NCBI GenBank assembly: GCA_002371785.1
Contig: DFGU01000091.1
Coordinates: 1 to 39,576 of the forward strand
DNA from: Bacteroidales bacterium UBA3742
Lineage (GTDB): Bacteria; Bacteroidota; Bacteroidia; Bacteroidales; Paludibacteraceae
Direction of reading: 5' to 3'
Length of the DNA: 39,576 nt
The position numbers were made by a program, and so were the translations under genes. Within the stretch, counting starts at the first letter, position 1. Each line of letters starts with the position of its first letter. Under the pieces are notes generated by a model. The model did no database searches. It had not been told where the DNA came from and worked only from the letters and a program-made list of their open reading frames with translations. This document shows positions 32,697 through 39,576 of this stretch, piece after piece.

Positions 32697-33664
32697 TCCA
32701 GCATATCTCCCGCATTCTGACACAAACGAAGCATTTGGTCGTACTGCTCCGGCGACAAATCGTAGAAATAGTAGTTGCTGGGGTCCTGGTGTTGTCCCTG
32801 TACGTGTACTTCATAGTGCAGGTGGGGTCCGGTGGACTTGCCGGTAGATCCCACTTCGGCTATCACATCACCTCGTTTCACTTTCTGTCCCACCTTACAT
32901 AGTTGCTTGCTCAGGTGGGCATAGAGCGTCTCATAGCCAAAGCCGTGGTTCACCATGACGGTGTTGCCATAGCCCTGCTTCCAACCAACGAACGACACCG
33001 TTCCATCGCCCGTAGCCATCACCTCGGTACCGGTAGGAGCCGTAAAGTCCATACCCGCATGGAAACGACGCACATGATATACCGGGTCCACGCGCCATCC
33101 GTAGCCTGAGGCCATGCGCTTGAGGTCCTTGTTCATCACGGGCTGGATCGCCGGGATACACTCCATGCGGCGTGACTGATCCTTAGTGGCACGCACCAGG
33201 TCGTCGTACGAGGCCGACTGCTGATAGACCTGCGCCTCCAGCTGGTCAAGCGACTGGTTCAGACGGGCATAGAGCCGGCTGTTGGTCATCTCGGCGATCG
33301 AGTCGTAGTACTCGGCGCGGTGTTGCTCGCCCGTCAACTCGGCGCTGGGGATAGGTTCGGCACCCAGCAGCACGCGATAGAAATTGCGGTCGCGATCGCT
33401 CAGGTCGTTCACGACCAGCTGGAGCTGACGCGTACGACGCTCCATGACCTGCATACGCTGGTTGATGGTGCGGTTTTGCTGACGCAGACGCGCCTCCTCG
33501 GGCGAGGGGAAGAGCCAGAGGAACAGGAAGAAGAAGCCGATACCTACGCCGACACCGATGAGCAGGAACAGACCGGTGCGACCTATCCAGGACAGTATGC
33601 TGCGCTCCACGCGTTCGAGCAGGAGCGTGTCGGGATTGATACGATATTTGATGCGTTTTTTCAT
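32693..33664 (-). CDS. M23-family (LytM) peptidoglycan endopeptidase
   Basis: A 323-residue protein anchored by one membrane helix (about 31-52, LFLLIGVGVGIGFFFLFLW), then a coiled-coil stretch (57-90, rich in Arg and Gln) and a periplasmic M23 domain. The zinc site is visible: His202 and Asp206 in RFHAGMDFTAP, His250 in LYAHLS, and His281-Leu-His283 in GPHLHYEVHVQG. All catalytic residues are kept, so it is probably an active hydrolase of peptide cross-links in cell-wall growth or division. The start overlaps the end of ygiQ by 4 bp, and the 3' end is convergent with the regulator. Confidence 0.94.
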   Translation of the reverse strand: MKKRIKYRINPDTLLLERVERSILSWIGRTGLFLLIGVGVGIGFFFLFLWLFPSPEEARLRQQNRTINQRMQVMERRTRQLQLVVNDLSDRDRNFYRVLLGAEPIPSAELTGEQHRAEYYDSIAEMTNSRLYARLNQSLDQLEAQVYQQSASYDDLVRATKDQSRRMECIPAIQPVMNKDLKRMASGYGWRVDPVYHVRRFHAGMDFTAPTGTEVMATGDGTVSFVGWKQGYGNTVMVNHGFGYETLYAHLSKQLCKVGQKVKRGDVIAEVGSTGKSTGPHLHYEVHVQGQHQDPSNYYFYDLSPEQYDQMLRLCQNAGDMLD

Positions 33665-35394
33665 AGGCGTTGATTTTTATCTTGTTTCCACCAGAAGAAG
33701 TAGGCGCGTTGGCGTTCCTTCTGCTCCTTGGTGCGAGCCACGAAGACGGGCTTCATCGTGTAGGGATTGAGTCCGGTGTAGAACATTGTGGTGGAGAGCG
33801 TCATGGGTGTAGGTGTGAAGTCCTGCACCTGCTCGGGATGGTAGTGCATTTTCTTGGTCCATTCGGCCAGGTGGCTCATGTCGCGGTTGGTGCAACCGGG
33901 ATGCGACGAGATGAAGTACGGGATCAACTGTTGATGCAAGCCGTTCTCCTCATTGACGCGCAGGAAAAAGTCACGGAACTGCATGAAGTGTTCCCACGAG
34001 GGTTTGCGCATCAATCGGAGTACATCAGGGGCCGTGTGCTCGGGAGCCACCTTGAGTCGACCAGACACATGGCGGGTGATCAGTTGGCGACCGTACTCTT
34101 CGGACATCAGGTCGTATCGCACGCCCGAGCCCACGTACGCGCGCTTAATATAAGGTAGTCGGTCCACGGTGCGGTAGATATCCAGCAGGGGGCCGAAGTC
34201 CTGATTGAGGTTCTTGCATATATTGGGTTGCAAGCAGCTGGCCCGGGCACAGCGTTCGCAGAGCGACATATCCCGTCCGTGCATGGCGTACATATTGGCC
34301 GAGGGTCCGCCCAGGTCGCTCAGGTTGCCCCGCCACTCGGGCAGGTCCTTGATGCGCTCTATCTGGCGGAGGATCGACTGTTTGCTGCGCGAGGTGATCT
34401 GCTTGCCCTGGTGCGCCGAGATGGTGCAGAACGAGCAGCCGCCGAAGCAGCCTCGGTGCATGCAGACCGAGAAGCGTATCATCTCATAGGCCGGAATGCG
34501 TTTGCCCTTGTATTTAGGATGAGGCATGTACATATACGGCAGGTCATAGACGGCATCCAGTTCCTCGGTCGTCATCGGCGGATATGATGGGTTGACCACC
34601 ACGGTCTGCCTTCCAACGGCCTGGCATATTCGGCTTTGGTGTATCTTGTTGGACTCGGTCTCTATCAGCCGGAAGTTCTCGGCATGCGCCCGCTTATCGC
34701 GCACCGCCTCCTCGTGGCTATGCAGCCGGATGGTATCGTCCGTGAGATACGGCTTGGCGTCGTCCGTCAGGAAAGCCACTTGCGGCAAGGCATGCAGGGC
34801 CGCCCGTTGTTCGGCTTTCGGCCGGTCGCTATCCAGGATGCGGGCTATCTCGAGCATCGTTTTCTCCCCCATCCCATACGTCAGCAGGTCGGCGCCGCTA
34901 TCCACCAGGATAGATGGCATGAGCTTGTCCTGCCAGTAGTCGTAGTGGGTCAGTCGGCGCATGGAGGCCTCGATACCGCCGATCACGATCGGCACGTCGG
35001 GATAGAGCTGACGCAGGATCTTGCAGTATGTAATCGTGCAGTAGTCGGGACGCATACCGGCCCTGGCATCGGGCGTGTAGGCATCGTCAGAACGGCGGCG
35101 ACGGGCCGCGGTGTAATGGTTGACCATCGAGTCCATACTGCCTGCCGAGACGGCGAAGTAGAGACGCGGACGCCCCAGTTTCTTAAAGTCACGGTAGTCG
35201 CCCCGCCAGTCGGGTTGCGGCACCACGGCTACGCGATAGCCGGCCTGCTCCAGGGTACGACCTATTACGGCTGCCGCGAACTGGGGATGGTCGATGTACG
35301 CATCTCCGCTGAAGAAGATGACGTCCACTTCGTCCCAACCACGCAATTCAAGTTCTTTCTTGGTAGTAGGCAGGTATTTCTTAAGATCGTACAT
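33661..35394 (-). CDS. YgiQ-family radical SAM protein (UPF0313)
   Basis: A 577-residue cytoplasmic protein. The radical SAM cluster motif CxxxCxxC is Cys316, Cys320 and Cys323 (CMHRGCFGGCSFCTISAHQG). The N-terminal domain has FFSGDAYIDHPQFAAAVIGR and IVIGGIEASMRRLTHYDYWQ, both typical of YgiQ. The C-terminus (DFTPTPMTLSTTMFYTGLNP) also fits the family. The reaction is not known. It lies 15 bp after dnaX and overlaps the M23 gene, so it belongs to the same transcript. The length is normal for the shorter YgiQ type. Confidence 0.93.
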   Translation of the reverse strand: MYDLKKYLPTTKKELELRGWDEVDVIFFSGDAYIDHPQFAAAVIGRTLEQAGYRVAVVPQPDWRGDYRDFKKLGRPRLYFAVSAGSMDSMVNHYTAARRRRSDDAYTPDARAGMRPDYCTITYCKILRQLYPDVPIVIGGIEASMRRLTHYDYWQDKLMPSILVDSGADLLTYGMGEKTMLEIARILDSDRPKAEQRAALHALPQVAFLTDDAKPYLTDDTIRLHSHEEAVRDKRAHAENFRLIETESNKIHQSRICQAVGRQTVVVNPSYPPMTTEELDAVYDLPYMYMPHPKYKGKRIPAYEMIRFSVCMHRGCFGGCSFCTISAHQGKQITSRSKQSILRQIERIKDLPEWRGNLSDLGGPSANMYAMHGRDMSLCERCARASCLQPNICKNLNQDFGPLLDIYRTVDRLPYIKRAYVGSGVRYDLMSEEYGRQLITRHVSGRLKVAPEHTAPDVLRLMRKPSWEHFMQFRDFFLRVNEENGLHQQLIPYFISSHPGCTNRDMSHLAEWTKKMHYHPEQVQDFTPTPMTLSTTMFYTGLNPYTMKPVFVARTKEQKERQRAYFFWWKQDKNQRL

Positions 35395-35409
35395 GCAGTA
35401 TTTAATCGG

Positions 35410-37131
35410 TTAATCCAATATCATGTTCAGACGCGTACGCATCTCGCCCAAATTTGGATTTTTCTCTATCATGCGTTTCAGTTTGTCTTCAGCAGTCACG
35501 GCTGACAGTTCGGGTGTATATTCCGCCACCCGGATCTGTATCCGGAGCAGGTCGTTTTGGAGCACGCGGTGCAGCTGTGCTTCAATGCGTCGCAGCTGTG
35601 CGCGCACTTCTTTCTCCTGCCATGGGTTGGTCAGGGTCAGTAGGGCTTGCTGGTGGTCTTCTTGCAGTTCGGGGGTGTAGATATCAAACACCGATGCCAT
35701 GCGCGGATCCTCGGGGAAGAGGTCTTTCAGACCAGCCCACGCGCTACTGAACTGGTCTGCCGTAAAAGGGTTGTTCTGCTTCTCCGGAGCGGCTTGTGCC
35801 TGGGGTTGTTCGGCCTTGGGCGCACCCGTCGGCACAGACGGTATCTGCGGGATCGACGGGATATGCGGCAGGTTGGGTATCTGCGGTCCTGGTGCCGGTG
35901 CCGGTTTGGGCGCAGGCGGTGGTGGCGTAGGCGTCACGGGACGCGGCGCGGGTGCCGGTTGCGGAGCCGGAGCCGGTTTGGGTGCAGGGGCAGCAGGCTT
36001 GGGTTGCGGAGCGGCTTTATGCTGCGCAGGCGTAGCGGCCTGGAGCAGTTGGGTCAATTTTAGGATCATCAGCTCCACGCAGAGCCGTTTGTTCTTCGCC
36101 GTGCGGTACTGGATGTCGCAGGTGTTGGCCAGGTCCAGGGCTTGGAAGAGCCAGGGGGCCGTGCAGCGGGTAGCCTGCTCCTGGTAATGACGACGGATCG
36201 CCTCCGAGGTCTCCAGTAGGGCCGCTGTCTGCGGGTCTTTCGACACGAGTACGTCACGCAGGTGCTGCGCCAGGCCGGTCACGAAGTGCTGGGCATCGAA
36301 TCCCTTGTTGAGCACCTCATTGAAGAGCAGCAAGCTGCCTGACACATCGCCCGCCAGGGCCATTTCCACCAGTCTGAAGTAGTAGTCGGTATCCAGCACG
36401 TTGAGCACCTCGATGGTGCGCTGGTAGGTGATCTGGTTGCCGCAGAAGGATACCAGCTGGTCGAATATCGACAAGGCATCACGCATACCGCCGTCAGCTT
36501 TCTGGGCTACAACATTCAGCGCTTCCTCCTCGGCCTGCACGCCTTCTTGCGAAGCTACGTACTGCAGGTGGGCGATGGTGTCGGCTACTGTGATACGCGA
36601 GAAGTCATACACCTGGCAGCGACTCAGGATGGTGGGCAGCACCTTGTGCTTCTCCGTCGTAGCCAGGATGAAGATGGCATACGAAGGCGGTTCTTCCAGG
36701 GTCTTCAGTAGGGCGTTGAACGCACCGGCAGAGAGCATGTGTACCTCATCGATGATATAGACCGAGTAGTTGCCGATCTGGGGCGGGATACGCACCTGTT
36801 CGATGAGCGAACGGATATCGTCCACCGAGTTGTTGCTGGCGGCATCCAGTTCGTGGATATTAAACGAGCGCTGTTCGTTGAAGGCGCGGCACGACTCGCA
36901 CTCGTTGCAGGCATCGTGGTCGGCTGTCGGGTTCAGACAGTTGATCGTCTTGGCAAAGATACGTGCACAGGTGGTCTTACCTACGCCACGCGGTCCGCAG
37001 AAGAGGTAGGCATGCGCCAGGTGATTCTGCCGGATGGCATTTCGGAGCGTCTGTGTGAGGGCTTGCTGACCGACCACCGACTCAAAGCTGAGGGGGCGGT
37101 ACTTGCGAGCTGATACGATATAGTTTTCCAT
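35410..37131 (-). CDS. dnaX: DNA polymerase III subunit gamma/tau
   Basis: A 573-residue clamp-loader ATPase. It has Walker A GPRGVGKT (46-53), the zinc-binding cysteines Cys65, Cys75, Cys78 and Cys81 (ACNECESCR), Walker B IIDEVH (126-131), and the sensor LLKTLEEPPSYAIFILATTE-type block. A long Pro/Ala-rich linker (about 375-440) separates the ATPase part from the C-terminal tau-like domain. No programmed-frameshift site for a short gamma form was recognised. It is 26 bp after the outer-membrane protein gene and 15 bp before ygiQ. Confidence 0.96.
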   Translation of the reverse strand: MENYIVSARKYRPLSFESVVGQQALTQTLRNAIRQNHLAHAYLFCGPRGVGKTTCARIFAKTINCLNPTADHDACNECESCRAFNEQRSFNIHELDAASNNSVDDIRSLIEQVRIPPQIGNYSVYIIDEVHMLSAGAFNALLKTLEEPPSYAIFILATTEKHKVLPTILSRCQVYDFSRITVADTIAHLQYVASQEGVQAEEEALNVVAQKADGGMRDALSIFDQLVSFCGNQITYQRTIEVLNVLDTDYYFRLVEMALAGDVSGSLLLFNEVLNKGFDAQHFVTGLAQHLRDVLVSKDPQTAALLETSEAIRRHYQEQATRCTAPWLFQALDLANTCDIQYRTAKNKRLCVELMILKLTQLLQAATPAQHKAAPQPKPAAPAPKPAPAPQPAPAPRPVTPTPPPPAPKPAPAPGPQIPNLPHIPSIPQIPSVPTGAPKAEQPQAQAAPEKQNNPFTADQFSSAWAGLKDLFPEDPRMASVFDIYTPELQEDHQQALLTLTNPWQEKEVRAQLRRIEAQLHRVLQNDLLRIQIRVAEYTPELSAVTAEDKLKRMIEKNPNLGEMRTRLNMILD

Positions 37132-37157
37132 AACTGTTAATTAGTTTCCGTGTTGTA

Positions 37158-38186
37158 TTACCATGGGCTTATCGATCCGCGTGCGCCGCAGAGCAGGCAC
37201 TTCTCCTTGGTCTGAACGCCGAAGAAGAAATAGGTCAGTCGGATGCCGGCATATAGGCTGTGTACTGATCCGACCTGTCCGGTGCTCAGTACGTGGTTGT
37301 AGCGGAAGGTCTGGAAGTCGTACGGACTGGAGTCGGGCACGGTGTAGAGCGCCTGTCTGGTCTTGGGCGCCGAGTTGAGTATGCCCAGTTCGGCAAAGGC
37401 ACCGATACGCAGACGTTGGTCGCGCATATTGGAGCGGTGGTAGCCGGGTCGTCCCTTGTTGGAGAAGGCCAACTCGTAGCCGCATTCGAAGACGCCGAGC
37501 AGGTCAAAGCGCATCTGGAGCGCCTCGCCGCGTTGCTGGTCGGGCGTGAGGGGTACGTCGCGACGGATACCATGGTTGTCCATCTCCTCGATCGGACCGA
37601 TGTAGCCGTCGTAGCGAGCCGTCGTGGTGGTGAGCATGCTGAGGCGCGTGTCGCCCACGAGCGGCATGGAGGCCTTCACGCCACCCATCACGTAGAAGCC
37701 GCGGAAATAGCCGCCCACGTAGAACGGCAACTGGGCATAGAGTTCACGCATGCGGTCGGTGCGGTCGTGGAAGCGATAGTCCATATGGCACGATGTACCG
37801 GTGGCATCGATGGCCTCGATGGTGTACTGCTGGTCCGTCACGCCGTTCTGCACGTCCTGCCAACGCAGTCCCACGCCGGTCTGCAGGAAGAACGGACCGT
37901 TCAGATAGGCGTACTGCAGGGTCAGTCCCAGGGCGTAGCCGCCGGGCTTCATCGTCATCAGTTGCGACTGCTGGAGGAAGCTGGCATAGGCGCCTTCCAC
38001 CTGCATGCCTACCAGGTGGTGCACGCCGTCGTACTGGTCGGTATAGAGTCCGGCCTGGTTGGTCTTGGACTTCTGCTTCTTGTAGCTGCTTCCCCAGTCG
38101 CCGTATAGGCGGGTCTGCGCAGCTACGGTCATGGCCGCGCCGAGCAGCAGGAGGAGCACTGTATATCTATGGTTGGTTCTCATCAT
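37158..38186 (-). CDS. Outer-membrane beta-barrel protein, unknown function
   Basis: A 342-residue protein with a signal peptide (RYTVLLLLLGAAMTVAAQ). It has repeated amphipathic strands with aromatic ends (GGYALGLTLQYAYLNGPFFL, QTGVGLRWQDVQNG, AQLPFYVGGYFRGFYVMGGV) and a last strand LYAGIRLTYFFFGVQ, followed by a short Cys-containing tail (EKCLLCGARGSISPW). This is the look of OmpA/PorT-like barrels of Bacteroidetes. It overlaps the type IX-like secreted protein by 4 bp, so the two may act together at the cell surface. Confidence 0.78.
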   Translation of the reverse strand: MMRTNHRYTVLLLLLGAAMTVAAQTRLYGDWGSSYKKQKSKTNQAGLYTDQYDGVHHLVGMQVEGAYASFLQQSQLMTMKPGGYALGLTLQYAYLNGPFFLQTGVGLRWQDVQNGVTDQQYTIEAIDATGTSCHMDYRFHDRTDRMRELYAQLPFYVGGYFRGFYVMGGVKASMPLVGDTRLSMLTTTTARYDGYIGPIEEMDNHGIRRDVPLTPDQQRGEALQMRFDLLGVFECGYELAFSNKGRPGYHRSNMRDQRLRIGAFAELGILNSAPKTRQALYTVPDSSPYDFQTFRYNHVLSTGQVGSVHSLYAGIRLTYFFFGVQTKEKCLLCGARGSISPW

Positions 38187-39576
38187 TGTACTATCACTTT
38201 AACTGTTCTGCTCAGGTCCCCACCCTTGCCGGCAGTGGCATCGTCGGTGAGATGGAATACATATACGCCGCTCACGGCAGGCAGCTGTACCGGATAGGTA
38301 TTCTTGGCGTCGGGGGTGTAAGCACCCTGGCTGACCAGTTGTCCTTGCGGGTTGAGCAACTTATAGTGGCCCGGAGCGGGCGAGAGGATATAGACTACGG
38401 CATCCTCTTTGGCTACCACGGTCGGTACCACGGATACGTAGGTCTGCTGAGGCGAGTTGTCGTAGTGGATACTCAGGTTGGGCGTGATGGGGCACGTACG
38501 TACCGTCACTTGGTCATCCTCACGCGTCAGCGCTACGCTATACTGTGCGCCGGTATGCAGGTACTGCGGGTCATACAGGTACGGCCGCGTCTCGCCGTAT
38601 AGTATCGAGTCGTTGCGATACCACTGGAAGGCTGAGAACGTGTATCCGCCGTTCAGGGTCGAATCCATGATAAAGATGGCGTCGTTCCAGTGCTGGGTGG
38701 TGATCCACGAGGGATAGCGCATCTCTATCTGGAACGGATAGGTCATCAGCGTATCCGACAGGCAGACGCCGTTCTGGAAGGCTATCTCGGCCTGATAGTA
38801 TCCCGGACGCGGGTACTGGTGGCGTGCCGCAAAGTACGGTACGGGCAGGTGCAGCGTCAGCTGGCCGGCCGGGATAGGCTGATCCTGCATGTCCTCAAAT
38901 CCGATAGCCTGTGCCGCCGAGTCGTAGCGGATACTATAGCTTACAGGGGCTATGTTGCCATCGTAGGTGAAGTGCAGCAGATAGGTATTGGACATGCCGT
39001 CCTCATCCACGCAGACGGGTTCTACGGCGAGTTCGTACTTGGGTAGCGGCATCTCAACGAGCGTGAGGTAGTAGTGGTTCTGGCATCCGAAGCGGTTGGG
39101 CTGAACGGATACGTAGTCGCCCGGTTCGGTCAGCTGCTGGTCGAAGAAGTAGTAGGTCTCGCCGCGGCAAAGCGTGTCGGTCCATACGGAGTCGTTGCTC
39201 GGCGAGATGGTGAGGTCGAGACGCAGGATGGAGTCGCAACCGCTGATCGTGGTCTGGTAGTTGCGTACGTAGGTATAGTGGCGCGGTTCGTCCCACAGAC
39301 GCGAAGCGGCCAGCGTGTCGTCGAATACCAGGTCTTCCCACCTATAGTGGGCATCGTCGGAGCAGAGCGAGACGGTCTTGGTCACGTCGTAGGAGAGGTC
39401 GTAATGGATGCGTACGTAGTAGTTGGAGTCGCAGGCATATACGGTACTCAGGTCGAAGACGGTGTCATAGACGTTAGCATCGCCCTGGTAGTAATACTGG
39501 CGTCCGTGCCACTCCATGGTGTCCGACGAGCAGAGCGTGAATGTGGTGTCGTAGAAGTGGTAGGTAGGCTTGATAT
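38183..39576 (-). CDS. Secreted protein with Cys-rich repeats and type IX-like C-terminal domain (5' part outside window)
   Basis: The frame is open to the window edge, so the N-terminus is missing; 464 codons are visible and the internal ATG at 39517 is not a real start. Repeats of about 60-70 residues each carry a Cys near the start and a second near CDS or GCD: FTLCSSDTMEWHG, VSLCSDDAHYRWED, DTLCRGETYYFFDQQ, each with CDS(N/I) or GCQN further on. The C-terminus (SPAPGHYKLLNPQGQLVSQG, then GVYVFHLT, then VKVIV) matches type A type IX secretion sorting domains. Surface attachment is likely; binding target unknown. Confidence 0.82.
   Translation of the reverse strand, partial: IKPTYHFYDTTFTLCSSDTMEWHGRQYYYQGDANVYDTVFDLSTVYACDSNYYVRIHYDLSYDVTKTVSLCSDDAHYRWEDLVFDDTLAASRLWDEPRHYTYVRNYQTTISGCDSILRLDLTISPSNDSVWTDTLCRGETYYFFDQQLTEPGDYVSVQPNRFGCQNHYYLTLVEMPLPKYELAVEPVCVDEDGMSNTYLLHFTYDGNIAPVSYSIRYDSAAQAIGFEDMQDQPIPAGQLTLHLPVPYFAARHQYPRPGYYQAEIAFQNGVCLSDTLMTYPFQIEMRYPSWITTQHWNDAIFIMDSTLNGGYTFSAFQWYRNDSILYGETRPYLYDPQYLHTGAQYSVALTREDDQVTVRTCPITPNLSIHYDNSPQQTYVSVVPTVVAKEDAVVYILSPAPGHYKLLNPQGQLVSQGAYTPDAKNTYPVQLPAVSGVYVFHLTDDATAGKGGDLSRTVKVIVQ

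Overview
The window comes from a Bacteroidales chromosome, probably an uncultured gut-type lineage. The reasons are: promoters of the Bacteroidetes form (TTG, then 20 nt, then TAnnTTTG) ahead of several genes; almost no Shine-Dalgarno sites; secreted proteins with type IX secretion-like C-terminal tails; a MurA with Asp at the usual catalytic Cys; and a core gene set (gdhA, gcvP, rpiB, nadE, DsbD-type reductase, YgiQ, DnaX) typical of the order. The family cannot be fixed from this sequence. Most genes lie on the minus strand in long, tightly packed runs.

Layout. 1-4606 (minus): steroid-5-alpha-reductase-like membrane protein, a protein resembling ferredoxin-dependent bilin reductases, a large REC/PEP-synthase-like protein, and the start of an RluA-type pseudouridine synthase, all overlapping or nearly so. 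4607-7735: a visibly AT-rich island with a GmrSD-like DUF262/HNH nuclease and three small unknown genes. 7738-9266: a REP/RAYT locus, with nine palindromic units (seven at an exact 32-bp period), a Y1 transposase with an extra C-terminal domain, and three further palindromes inside and beyond the gene. 9268-19635 (minus): nadE, murB, murA, hpt, dsbD, a secreted protein, rlmB, gdhA. 19739-21061: a secreted protein with one complete and one degenerate FGE-sulfatase-type domain.

21062-24591 is accessory DNA next to tRNA-Ser(CGA). A 141-bp element occurs twice (140/141 identical), each copy carrying two face-to-face promoters and lying upstream of small accessory genes (a lipoprotein; a truncated Abi-like gene plus a serine hydrolase). 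Each gene block ends in a partial copy of the tRNA-Ser 3' end, a two-tier palindrome, and a terminator. This looks like repeated capture and loss of small cassettes at the tRNA end, and is the least explained part of the window.

24592-31783 (minus): gcvP, YitT, rpiB, a DASS anion transporter and an outer-membrane porin form a compact run behind one promoter. A Crp/Fnr-type regulator diverges from gcvP (31998-32696). 32693-39576 (minus): a type IX-like secreted protein (cut by the window edge), an outer-membrane protein, dnaX, ygiQ and an M23 peptidase, again with overlaps or very short gaps.

Strongest leads: the REP/RAYT locus, the duplicated promoter element with tRNA-Ser fragments, and the bilin-reductase-like gene. 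Function is inferred from motifs read by eye; no database search was possible.
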